A stretch of DNA of 64,000 nt, taken from NCBI GenBank assembly GCA_021401465.1, contig JADDMT010000011.1:186001-250000 (forward strand). Direction: 5' to 3'. The translations under genes were made by a program, and so were the position numbers. This document shows positions 33,483-42,638 of the stretch, piece by piece (the stretch's first letter is position 1; the number at the start of each line of letters is the position of its first letter). A model generated the notes under the pieces. The model made no database searches and was not told the DNA's origin. It saw nothing but the letters and a program-made list of their open reading frames with translations. The stretch is from Teratosphaeria epicoccoides. Its lineage: Eukaryota; Ascomycota; Dothideomycetes; Mycosphaerellales; Teratosphaeriaceae.

Positions 33483-35162
33483 TCAACCCATCCAGGCCCA
33501 GAACTTCCCCCACAAAGTTGTCGGCGTAGCCTCATCGAAATGCATCTCCTCCACCTCCTTCCTCCCCGAGTCCAGATCCGCCTCCGCTGCCGTGACGAAA
33601 CCCGTCCTGAACCATAATTTGTGCCCAGCATAGAGGACTACAAACAAAATCAAGCTAACGTAAGCTGCGAAAAAGTCCGAAGTCGACCACGGCATGAAGC
33701 TGGTAAAGCCTTGCGTCAGGATGATGAGGATGTTGAACACGACACCGTACCATGTCATGAAAGGCTGCCAGAAGGATCTGTATGGCAGCGTGTCTCTGCT
33801 GATGCCTTTCGCCTGGAGTGCGCGCATGAAGCCGAGGTGAGAGACGCCAATGCAGGTCCAGGAGATGAAACCGGCGACGCCCGTGATATTGACTAGCCAT
33901 GTGAAGACAGTGCCGCCAGAGCTGGACTCGTTCATGAAGCCTAGCAGACCGAACGCGGCCGTGAATGCAACAGCGATGTACGGGACGCCCCCTGGAGTCG
34001 TGCGAAGGAAAAAGCTGAAAGCACTCCCTTCGCCTGCGAGGCCGACGAGGATACGAGAGCCTGTATATACGTTGGAGTTCGCAGCGCTCAGCACCACAGT
34101 CAGAAGAACCACATTGATCAAACTTGGCAGGACTTTGACACCTGCAAGCTTGGCAGCAATGACCAGTGGCGATGAAGCTGCACTCGTCTCACCACTGAGC
34201 AAATTCTCGTTGTCGTATGGAACGAGCAGGCCAATGAAGAAGATGGTACCGACGAAGAAGAACAGTATGCGGTAGAACGTCTTCTTGATGGCAGCTGGAA
34301 CGGTCTTGCGTGGGTTCGCGCACTCCCCAGCGGCGATTCCGACGAGTTCAGTACCTTGGTAAGAGAAGCCAGCTTGAATCAAGACAGCCCAGAACCCGAC
34401 AAATTTTGCGAGTGCGTTGTTGTCTGTTACGATGTAGGGCGCGAATGCGCCTGGATTGCCCCAGGTGTGGAAGCCAAGATAGCCATGCTGGCCTGCTCCA
34501 GCGTCGATGCAGATACCGAAGATGAGGAAGCCAAGCACGGTGACCACCTTGATGAGGGCAAAGTAGAACTCAATCTCGCCATAGAAGCTGACAGGTAGGA
34601 AATTGATAGTCGTGATGACAGCCCAGAAGACACCGATGAAGATGCCGACATTAAGTTCAGGAGCCCAGTATTGGATGATCAAGCCGCTAGCCGTGAGTTC
34701 GAGCGCATATGTGATAGCCCACGAAAACCAGTAGATCCAGCCCAGCGCGAAGCCGAGTGACGTGTCTACGAATCTGCTCGCGTATGCAGTGAAGGCTCCG
34801 GAGATGGGTATGTACGCTGCCATCTCACCCAGAGCGATCATGACAGAGTAGACCAGCGTGCCGACGAAGGTGTAAGCGATGAGTGCTCCAGCAGGACCTG
34901 CCTCCGCCAATGCCTCGCCGCTTCCAATGAAAAGACCAGTACCGATAGTGCCTCCGATAGCGATCATCTGCAGGTGTCGCGACTGCAGGCGGCGCTTGAG
35001 CTGCACAGTCGTGCCGATGGCGACATGCTCGCTCGAGGCATGCTTCTCGATGTCGGTGATGTCGCCAAGGCCTGTCGAGCTGCCGGATGCTTTTTCGTCC
35101 AAGGACTTGTCGTCGAGCGACTTGGACGCCACCGCATTGGCGGCTTTGATATCGCTGTTCAT
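33483..35162 (-). CDS. Amino-acid permease (fungal YAT/AAP family)
   Basis: A plasma-membrane amino acid/H+ symporter of the APC superfamily, single exon, 559 aa from ATG 35162 (MNSDIKAANAV). A longer in-frame extension to 35285 was rejected because it crosses what looks like a 5' UTR intron (acceptor ATTGCAG just before the ATG) and adds no family sequence. Residues 1-65 are a hydrophilic tail rich in Ser, Lys and Asp. The first membrane helix begins at LKRRLQSRHLQMIAIGGTIGTGLFIGSG, the substrate-binding signature, and about 12 helices follow. Other family marks are SFYGEIEFYFALIKVV, YQGTELVGIAAGE and the conserved C-terminal region around GFISWTCIGVSH. Lys residues in both tails could be ubiquitylation sites. 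Substrate range is unassigned. Two GATA-type sites lie about 310 bp upstream. Confidence 0.94.
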   Translation of the reverse strand: MNSDIKAANAVASKSLDDKSLDEKASGSSTGLGDITDIEKHASSEHVAIGTTVQLKRRLQSRHLQMIAIGGTIGTGLFIGSGEALAEAGPAGALIAYTFVGTLVYSVMIALGEMAAYIPISGAFTAYASRFVDTSLGFALGWIYWFSWAITYALELTASGLIIQYWAPELNVGIFIGVFWAVITTINFLPVSFYGEIEFYFALIKVVTVLGFLIFGICIDAGAGQHGYLGFHTWGNPGAFAPYIVTDNNALAKFVGFWAVLIQAGFSYQGTELVGIAAGECANPRKTVPAAIKKTFYRILFFFVGTIFFIGLLVPYDNENLLSGETSAASSPLVIAAKLAGVKVLPSLINVVLLTVVLSAANSNVYTGSRILVGLAGEGSAFSFFLRTTPGGVPYIAVAFTAAFGLLGFMNESSSGGTVFTWLVNITGVAGFISWTCIGVSHLGFMRALQAKGISRDTLPYRSFWQPFMTWYGVVFNILIILTQGFTSFMPWSTSDFFAAYVSLILFVVLYAGHKLWFRTGFVTAAEADLDSGRKEVEEMHFDEATPTTLWGKFWAWMG

Positions 35163-36200
35163 CCTTGTCGCTGCAATGTTAAGTAGTGTACGGAAGTCAG
35201 TCAAAAGACAAGAGACAGTCGGAATGTGCCCGAGTCGCCCTGGTGATGATGGGTCGGATTGCACGGGCAAAAGGAAACGGGGCAAACCTGTGAAGACTCC
35301 AGAACCAAGAACCTACCTCCACTGCGACCCTTTGTACGTAAGTGATCGCTGGTTGTCGAATGTTGGGGATGAAGAATCTGCTTGATGGGACTTTGACGAC
35401 CAAAATCTGCTGACGGATGTCGGCTAAAGATGGCGCGTTGCTGCTTCCAGAAGCTTGGCCGGCGTTATCTGATAGGGCTGGCGACAGCTTGCCACTGCTT
35501 GCGGGCCTTCGCAGCCTTCGTAGGCATTCTGGTATGAGGTTGTGGTGTGTAAGCCGCCGCTCGTAGCGGTATGCGTATGCGAGATTAGCCAGGGAATCTG
35601 CCCAGGACCAGGTCAAAGTGCGTCCCTCACACAAACGAACACAGACACCCGGATGATGGTCTGGTCAGTTTGAGGAAAGATGCTGCTGTTGTCCAGAGCC
35701 ATGTGAGCAGTGTCGCATCATGAGCATGGCCGCGTTTGGTAGGTCGTGGGGTGTTATTCTGCATTATTCTTCTCGTCGACGGAGGTGAGGTGGAAGCAGG
35801 GCGTGTTCACGAGCGTGGCAGGTGCTAGAAGGTATTATTGCTGCATCCTAGTTGTTGGCTGTCACGTGGCGGTGTGGCGTTGGCTTGCAGCGATATCCCT
35901 GCCAATCTCAGAAGTACTATGTCTCCGCCTCACATACTCCGTACATCGCGACTACCCTGAAGCATGACATCCCAATGCACGCCCAAGGGCCATCTATGTC
36001 GACTTCACCAATTCTGTGGATGTACTCCTTGTCCGTGGTTTTGTCGGCAATCGTCGTCCGGCTGAACGTAAATAATGGGACTAGTGGCTTGATGACGTTG
36101 CCGCTCCAGCAAAACCTGGGCACTCGTCTCGACGCGAGCGTTGACAATGCACAGCACAATGTACTTGAGCGGCAACTAGCCTGCTCGGTGCCACAGCGAC
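35163..36200. promoter_or_regulatory. Divergent upstream region, permease / histidine kinase
   Basis: 1.04 kb between two divergent start codons. It includes a probable 5' UTR intron acceptor of the permease near 35,175 and the paired GATA sites listed separately. Other frames have no domain. Confidence 0.45.
35465..35475. promoter_or_regulatory. Overlapping opposed GATA-factor sites
   Basis: The 11 bases TTATCTGATAG read AGATAA on the minus strand and TGATAG on the plus strand, both matching HGATAR, the target of the nitrogen regulator AreA/NIT2. They lie 303-313 bp upstream of the amino-acid permease ATG. Nitrogen control of fungal permeases by GATA factors is well established; use of this pair is inferred. 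Confidence 0.35.
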
Positions 36201-39107
36201 ATGCCAGGCCAGACTCATGATCGACAGGGAGAGCAACGACGCGACGCCAGTCAGGCAAGGGATTCCGAAGCAGCCAGCAGCAGCGAGCAGAATGCTCAGC
36301 AGGACCCTGACACCAACAAAAAGAGATCCAGTCCCGTTCTTCCAGGCAGCGAAGATGTATGGCGGGAGAGTCCCCTTGGTCCTCCAGACAGCTGGTCGCC
36401 GGAGCTCAAAGCATTCGGCGCGGCAGTGTCATCCTTCCCTTATCCGGCTTGCATATTTTGGGGCGAAGAACTTATTCTACTGCATAATAAAAAGTGGACT
36501 CAGACCAATGGCAGTGTCAGCCGACATGGTCAAGGTCAAAGGCAGCGCGGCAGGTTGAGCGCCGACGTCTTCAAGGCCTTGACTGCTGCTCTGGGTGGCG
36601 GGATGCCTCAACGCATCAAAAGCGGAGACCTGCTTCGATCGGACGCCAGCGACGATGACCAAGGCAACGCGACAGTCTTGATCAGTCCGTTGTTCACAGA
36701 CGGCAACGGCGAGCCGCGTGGACTGATGGCGCAACTGCTTCCGGCTTCTCAGCAGGGGCGCGAAAAGCTGCGGCAGGGTTTCGGATCCTACCACGGGGAG
36801 AAGCAACTCGACGACGACGACAACAACGAGAACAAGACGGTTCAGCAATTCGACATGAGTCAGTTGGGTCAGGTGGTTGACTCGGTCCCCCTCGACGAGC
36901 ATCCTTTCTTCCATCGATTCGCAGAAATGCTGCCCACGGGCCTCGCGATCCTGGATCATCGCGCTCAGGCAGTCTTCGTCAATCAGCACTTTTACTCGCT
37001 AACTACTCACAAAGGGGAAGATCAGACTTTCAAGAGCTGGCCACAAACCATCCATCCCGATGACTATGACAGAGTCATGGATGTAAGTGAAGCAGTATCT
37101 AGCGCGCCACGGCGGAATATTGACTGACTTTTGTACCGATTACAATAGGCGTACCACCAAGCCTTTGCGAGTCAAAAGCAATTACGCACAGAGTTTCGTT
37201 CCGTTGGACAGAACCATCCTTGGCGCCTGCTGCTTCTTACGCCCTTAGGCGACGAGAATCTACAACATGTGTCGCTACGGGAATATGGCGGTTTCATCTG
37301 TAGCATCGTCGATATTAGTTCCGAGAAGAGCGCCGAGCTAAGTGAGCGACAAGCTGCCAGAGAGGCCAAAGAAAGGAAAGAACAGCAAGAGCGCTTCATC
37401 GACATGATCTCTCATGAGATCCGCAACCCCCTTTCAGCCCTACTGCACTGCTCGGAAGATATAGCAGACGCCATCAGCAACGAGGAGGTGATCGATGTCG
37501 CAGCGATCAAAGATGCTGTCGAGACGATTGACCTTTGCATTCAGCATCAGAAAAACATCGTCGACGACGTGTTGTCTTACTCGAAGCTGGATGCGGCTAT
37601 GCTATCCCTCGTCCCAAGCCCGAGCATGCCGAGCAAATCATTGGCACACGCACTGAAAATGTTCCAGCCGGAGTTTCGCAAGCAAGACATGAAGTTTGGG
37701 TACCGAATCGATAAGTCGTACATCGATTACAAGGTAGTATGGGTAATGGCAGACCTTGCTAGGATAAGCCAAGTCTTGATCAATCTAGTCTCAAATGCTA
37801 TCAAATTCACGGCGAAGGCTTCTGGTGAAAAGCGTGTCGTGGTGAGTGTCGGCATATCAGCTGAACGTCCAACGAGCTATCCGCCAAATGTGGTCTACTT
37901 CAATTCGGAGGATCACGCCTTCCGCATGGACGTAACCAACAAAGAGGAGTGGGGCAAAGGCGATCCACTATATGTTTTGGTCGCGGTCAAGGATACTGGC
38001 ATCGGCATAACGGACGAGGACCAGAAGAAATTGTTCGAGCGATTCCGACAAGCAACGCCGAAGACTGGGGAGGTGTATGGCGGGTCTGGGCTGGGTTTGA
38101 ACATCAGCAGAAAGCTTTGCCATCTCCATGGCGGCGAGATTGGTGTCAGCTCTAGAGAAGGTGAAGGGAGCACGTTCGGCTTCTTCTTCCGTGTTCGAAA
38201 GTCTGATGCGCCTGAGGATTATGACGGAAGACCAGAGGACGACGAGATCGCACGAGTCAACCTGAAGGATGAAGTCGTCAACCTGGGTAATGTCTCGCCA
38301 GACGAGATGAATGACGAGTTCATGCCTCAAAGTGTCATGAATCCGCCGATCGAAAAAACAGAAGAGGCAAACCCGAATCCCAGCGGCGCAGGCAGCGCGA
38401 AGTTCGACAAGACCGCGGAGGTCGCCAAGCAGGTGCCGCATCGGCCGTGCGGCTACGCGAGAGCTGGAGGGTCGCAGACGAAGGATGACGATGTGCCACG
38501 TGAGCAGAAGCAGACTTCAGACGTCACGTCGCGAGAAAGTGGTGACGAGAATGCGCCACGCCCAGACAAGTCAAATCAACTAGACGCACGTCAAGAACGG
38601 AAGGGCACACGGATGCATGTGCTCCTTGTTGAGGACAACATTATCAACCAAAAGATCGTCCATCGCAAACTGGAGCAAAAGGGTTTCAACGTCACCACCG
38701 CGAATAATGGTCAAGAAGCCGTCGACACTCTGAAAGCCGCGCCAAAGGCTTCGGGCGGCGACAAAGCTGCCTTCGACATCTGCCTAATGGATCAGGAAAT
38801 GCCCATCATGGACGGCAATTCCGCTACACATCTAATCCGCAACTTGGAGCGCGAGGGTGTCCTGGAGCGGATCCCGATTCTGGGTGTCACGGCGAATGTG
38901 CGCGGTGCGCAGCAGCAGGGAATGACGGAGGCGGGCATGGTAAGTGGCTCGTGGTCGTCGTCGCATCGCGAGCAGGAGGGCAGGCTTGCTGATGAGCGGT
39001 TGCAGGATGATGTGATGAGTAAGCCGTATAAGATTGAGGATATGGTGGCGAGGATTCAGAGGCTTGTTGGGGCTGCGCGGGAGGGGAAGGAAGAGGGTGG
39101 TTCGTGA
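36201..39107 (+). CDS. Hybrid histidine kinase with C-terminal receiver domain
   Basis: A two-component sensor kinase feeding a phosphorelay (HK, REC, HPt, response regulator). Exons 36201-37082, 37149-38939 and 39006-39107 give 924 aa; both introns are 66 nt with GTAAGT donors. The N-terminal region (about 45-240) carries PLGPPDSWSPELKAFG and FPYPACIFWG, typical of one class of mould kinases. A PAS-like domain follows (about 245-345). HisKA has the H-box MISHEIRNPLSALLH (His383), and HATPase_c shows LVSNAIKFT, DTGIGI and GSGLGLNIS. After a linker rich in Asp, Glu and Lys comes the receiver domain (VLLVEDN, phospho-acceptor Asp842 in CLMDQEMPIMDG, Lys in MSKPY). The second intron is a multiple of three without a stop and interrupts the receiver; removing it restores GMTEAGMDDVMSKPYKIEDM. 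There is no obvious membrane segment, so it is probably cytosolic. Confidence 0.92.
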
Positions 39108-39726
39108 GCGTTGCAGGCTCACCGAATGCTCTAACCCCCTTTCGTGTGGTGGCATCGGTTTTCGGCATAGCGACGGCGTCGTGCAAAGGATCAGAAGGGT
39201 AGCATCGAAGACCTTTGGGTGTGCTAGGTGAGCGTAGCATAGCGTGCATGCATGACATATATGGCGTTCTCATCACCTGATCGACTGGTTGACGTGGTTC
39301 GACGTGGTTGACTGCTTGTTGACACGACGGAATGCACATTGACACGGTTGATGGCTTGACGACGCAGTCGAATGACTGAGAGTGATATCGACTACTTCAA
39401 AGCGAGACCCACCTGTGGAGTGATGAGTCGCCTGTCACGCTTGAACTTCGGTGACTGATAGAATCACCGGGCAAGGTCCGTTGACCTGGTCGTTGACCTG
39501 CTCGAGTCGAAGGGACGTTGCGTTCTGTGCGTCGAAGAGTGAAAGAGAATGGGCTAGTGAAGACCCTAGAATGCCCGCCGGTGTTCGAGTGCAGGCGACA
39601 TGTGACAAGTACGTTTGGAATGTCGCACAAGGCCCGGGTTGGACCGCTGTAAGACTATTTCACTTCGTTCCTTCCTTCCCTGACACAACCTTCAACTACA
39701 CGCAACAGCACACAACACGCGCCGCA
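39108..39726. other. Intergenic with dense TTGAC motifs, upstream of AT-hook gene
   Basis: 619 bp between the histidine kinase stop and the AT-hook gene ATG. From about 39,288 to 39,495 TTGAC occurs seven times on the plus strand, including TTGACACG twice and CGTTGACCTG twice. The motifs lie 230-440 bp upstream of the AT-hook gene. This part is not a tandem array; spacing varies. Confidence 0.6.
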
Positions 39727-40263
39727 ATGGACATCCCAGGCTTGCGTCAACAGATACTGGGTAAGTGGCTGCACTGCAAGAATACAACGCACCGCTAATC
39801 TCCTCCAGCGAATGCCACCCAAGCCATCGCCTTCCGTTTCCCAGACCACGACGCCACTTCAGCCCCCAGACTCCTCACCCACCGCAGCGGCGATGTCGTC
39901 AAAGGAGTCCTCGTCAGCAGCAATGGCGACGATGATCTCGTCCGCATTTCCGGCAATGAAGCTGGTTCGACCAGCGAAGCCCTCGCGAACCTGTTAGTGA
40001 CTACTGAGGAAATTCTCGAGGTCGTCATCACTGCGTGGGATGCGCGAAAGGATGCAGTGGTGGACGATGAGTGGGACGAGTCTGAGGGCGCGGCACCGAT
40101 GGAGAAGAGGAAGTCTCGTGGTGCGAAGGTGGAGGGTGGTAATGAGGAGGTGGTGGTGGTGGAGGAGGAGGAGGATGTGGTTCCGCCGCCGAACACGAAG
40201 AGGAAGCCGGGGAGACCGAAAAAGGTGGTTAGGAGGGGGAGGCCGAGGAAGAGTGTGGCGTGA
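39727..40263 (+). CDS. Small acidic/basic protein with two AT-hook-like motifs
   Basis: Exons 39727-39760 and 39809-40263 flank a 48-nt intron (GTAAGT...CTCCAG) splitting an Ala codon; 162 aa. Residues 1-95 form a compact region (MDIPGLRQQIL, then AFRFPDHDATSAPRLLTHRSGDVVKGVLVSSNGDD) that I do not recognise. An acidic stretch with a Glu/Val run follows. The C-terminus holds KRKPGRPKK and RRGRPRK, two cores like AT-hooks that bind the minor groove of AT-rich DNA. A chromatin or nuclear role is inferred from these motifs only. The gene is convergent with the JmjC-type gene, 168 bp between stops. Confidence 0.75.
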
Positions 40264-40431
40264 TGCTCCAGGCCTCCTGGACGTTTCGAGACTTAGGCAG
40301 CAGCATTGTGGGGTGGAAAGGCTCGGAGAGGGTTGCGTGGCTCGGGTGCGTCTTGAGAGCTCTGTGCATAGAGCTCGGAGCATGGAACGCCCAACGGCCG
40401 GGTTTTCAGGAGACAGCGCTTGAGTGGGACG

Positions 40432-41397
40432 TTACCTGAACCACCAGTTGACTGAGCCGGTCATGCCAGTGCCTGTACCTCTGACACTGTGCCACCAGCC
40501 TTTCGGTATGAACAAGCCGTCGCCAGCTTCAAGCTTGGCCTCCAATCCCGTAACACTCGTCCGCCAGTCGTCACCCCAGACTTCTTTCTCCAGCGCTTTC
40601 TTCTCTTCGCCCTGCATCATCTCCTCTCCTCGCATCGTGGCAGATGCGCTCCCACCAATCTGCTCCTGCACCGCTGCAAATATCGCTCGTCCGACTTCCG
40701 GTTTGAATAGCCTGACCGCCTTCTTGCCTGCTAGTTGCACGAACAGATTAGGATTCGGATCGCGATGCAATGGCGTACACGTCGGAGCTTGGCCCAGCCA
40801 TATACTTGAATCATAGATATCGCCCTTCCCAGCCTTCAGCACCAACGCAGGCGTTGGCAAATCATCTCGTAGTGTCTGCGGCAAATCACCAATTGGTGCC
40901 TGCGCCAGGTAAATTTTGGCGGTCGGCGGTGTCACTGGAACTGTACTGAAGAATTCGTTAGATTCCGTCGTCTTGCGTACAGCGCGCGCATTAGGCACGT
41001 AGGCGGTGAAGTAGCGTTTGGGCGCTGGTCTGTAGGTGGAAGAGGCGGCATGCACGCACTCGAGGAAGTAGGAGAGCGATTGCTCTATTCTGTTGAATTG
41101 GTCATCGTTGCTGATTTCTAGCGGCACGATGGTCGAGCCGAAACGGGCTAGGTAGGCGCGATTCAGGACGGAGCCAGCTGCGGTGGTGGAAAACCAGTTG
41201 CGGACTGCTGGCAGGTTTTCGAAGGTGTTCCGAGGGAGCAAAGCAGGTATTGCTGGGAGGAAGGCATGATTGCGAAACGTCTCGATGTCTGGTGCCTGGA
41301 GGATCGTTACGGGCCTGAGCTTGGCTCGAGTGCTTTGCTGCCGGTGCAGACTGCCATGTCTCAGCCGTGCGTGTCTGGATGCTCGGCCGGCGAGCAT
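40432..41397 (-). CDS. JmjC/cupin-8 family Fe(II)/2-oxoglutarate oxygenase-like protein
   Basis: A single-exon protein of 321 aa. The C-terminal half has the facial triad of Fe(II)/2-oxoglutarate dioxygenases: His211 and Asp213 in TPLHRDPNPN, and His303 in GDGLFIPKGWWHSVRG. Nearby Lys/Arg in AGKKAVRLFKP could hold 2-oxoglutarate. The N-terminal 30 residues are rich in Arg, His, Ser and Leu with almost no acids (MLAGRASRHARLRHGSL), like a mitochondrial presequence. Related cupin-8 proteins hydroxylate amino acids in proteins or RNA-linked targets; the substrate here is unknown. It is divergent from the PH-domain gene and convergent with the AT-hook gene. It is too short to be a histone demethylase with reader domains. 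Confidence 0.85.
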   Translation of the reverse strand: MLAGRASRHARLRHGSLHRQQSTRAKLRPVTILQAPDIETFRNHAFLPAIPALLPRNTFENLPAVRNWFSTTAAGSVLNRAYLARFGSTIVPLEISNDDQFNRIEQSLSYFLECVHAASSTYRPAPKRYFTAYVPNARAVRKTTESNEFFSTVPVTPPTAKIYLAQAPIGDLPQTLRDDLPTPALVLKAGKGDIYDSSIWLGQAPTCTPLHRDPNPNLFVQLAGKKAVRLFKPEVGRAIFAAVQEQIGGSASATMRGEEMMQGEEKKALEKEVWGDDWRTSVTGLEAKLEAGDGLFIPKGWWHSVRGTGTGMTGSVNWWFR

Positions 41398-42638
41398 CTG
41401 TTAGGAGGTGGCGCTGGTCTCGAGACGAGTGACCACATGTATCACAGGGTGTATATTCATGTTACGCCATATATGGCATAATATTGTCTGAAGTCGATCT
41501 GCTCCATCTAGGCCAAGAGACTAGTTCATCGCGATGATGGCTGAGTCAGCGTCTGATCTCGGAGACGTGCGCACTGTTCGCAAGACCGGGAGCACTGGAG
41601 GTGAGCGTGCTAGGCGCTCATGGCATGTGGTCATCACGAGCCGCAGTTGTCGTGTGCAACGGACTCGGACGTCTCGGCGTCAGGTCACTGGGTGCCAACT
41701 CACAGCGATATCCCTACCTGTGTAGCTACCCCTCCGCCTGCCACCTTCGTGACAGCACCAAGGTGGAGTATCTATCTGATATCGCCGGCCTGTCAGCGAG
41801 CGCATCGCGTTATCATTCAAGAATACGTCGATCAGCGGCTCCGGTCGAGATGCTGAGCGCTGCTCACCATACATCCTCGCACCACCTCCGTACACCCAAT
41901 TTTCCATGCAATCACGCTCTTAGCGCCCGTCTCCGTGATCTGGTGACTCGCATGTGTCAGGGACGCCCGCCGCGGCACACGAGCTGCACGTTTCTTCCGA
42001 CTCGTCGCCGAGGGCGGTGAGCTGGACGGTGAGCTGGACGGTTATGGTCAATGATGCTGATGCGATGGCGCGTGTCAGGATCGCGAGCACCTGTACATGT
42101 CATGTAGTTTGCAACAGAACTGGGTCGGTGACGATCAGCTGCTGGCGCGTGGCCGTCTCGAAGTAAACCGAAACGCGGTGCGAGACGGACATGAGATGAT
42201 CATCCCGCACGATGGTGAGATGCTTTGGCAGCTCATTCTAATTTGGTCGATTTGCCCGTCGCACAACACCGGGCGCATCAATGGCAAGGGTGTGCATTCT
42301 CGCATCCAATCACGCCCGTTTGATGGACTGCAATTTGAGATAGGATCTCTCTATGCCCTGTGCACTTTGTCGTCCAAGCTTCGCGCTGCACCTCCCTAAA
42401 ACTTCGAGACACGCCCAGACACCTTTCTTCCTTGTCCTCCCATCTCACCCCCCTCTTCACCCGTACTTGCTCTTTGTTCCTTGTGATACCCGACAGTCGA
42501 CTCCGGCTCGTCACCACTTGTTACTCGCTTGACCTCGTTGCCCGCCGGCCAGAAGGTACCCCCACCGCCGAGCACAGCACTTGCTTCGCGGCTTCCGTAT
42601 TTCGCGACCTACGGCTTTTACGACTACACATCACCATC
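41398..42638. promoter_or_regulatory. Divergent upstream region, JmjC-type gene / PH-domain gene
   Basis: 1.24 kb between divergent starts. A perfect 12-bp duplication (GTGAGCTGGACG twice) is at about 42,017-42,040. A pyrimidine-rich tract at 42,400-42,500 precedes the PH-domain gene and probably marks its core promoter or leader. The 139-codon frame at 41601-42020 opens with GTG-type context and has no domain. Confidence 0.45.

Noticed and set aside
35163..35285. N-terminal extension of the amino-acid permease
   Set aside because: The extra residues resemble a translated 5' UTR and intron; the conserved tail starts at the ATG at 35162.
41601..42020. 139-codon frame upstream of the PH-domain gene
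   Set aside because: It has no ATG at its 5' end, no recognisable domain, and overlaps other chance frames.
42360..42638. Upstream extension of the PH-domain protein
   Set aside because: The sequence is a pyrimidine-rich leader, and the ATG at 42639 has a good start context (CATCATGTC).
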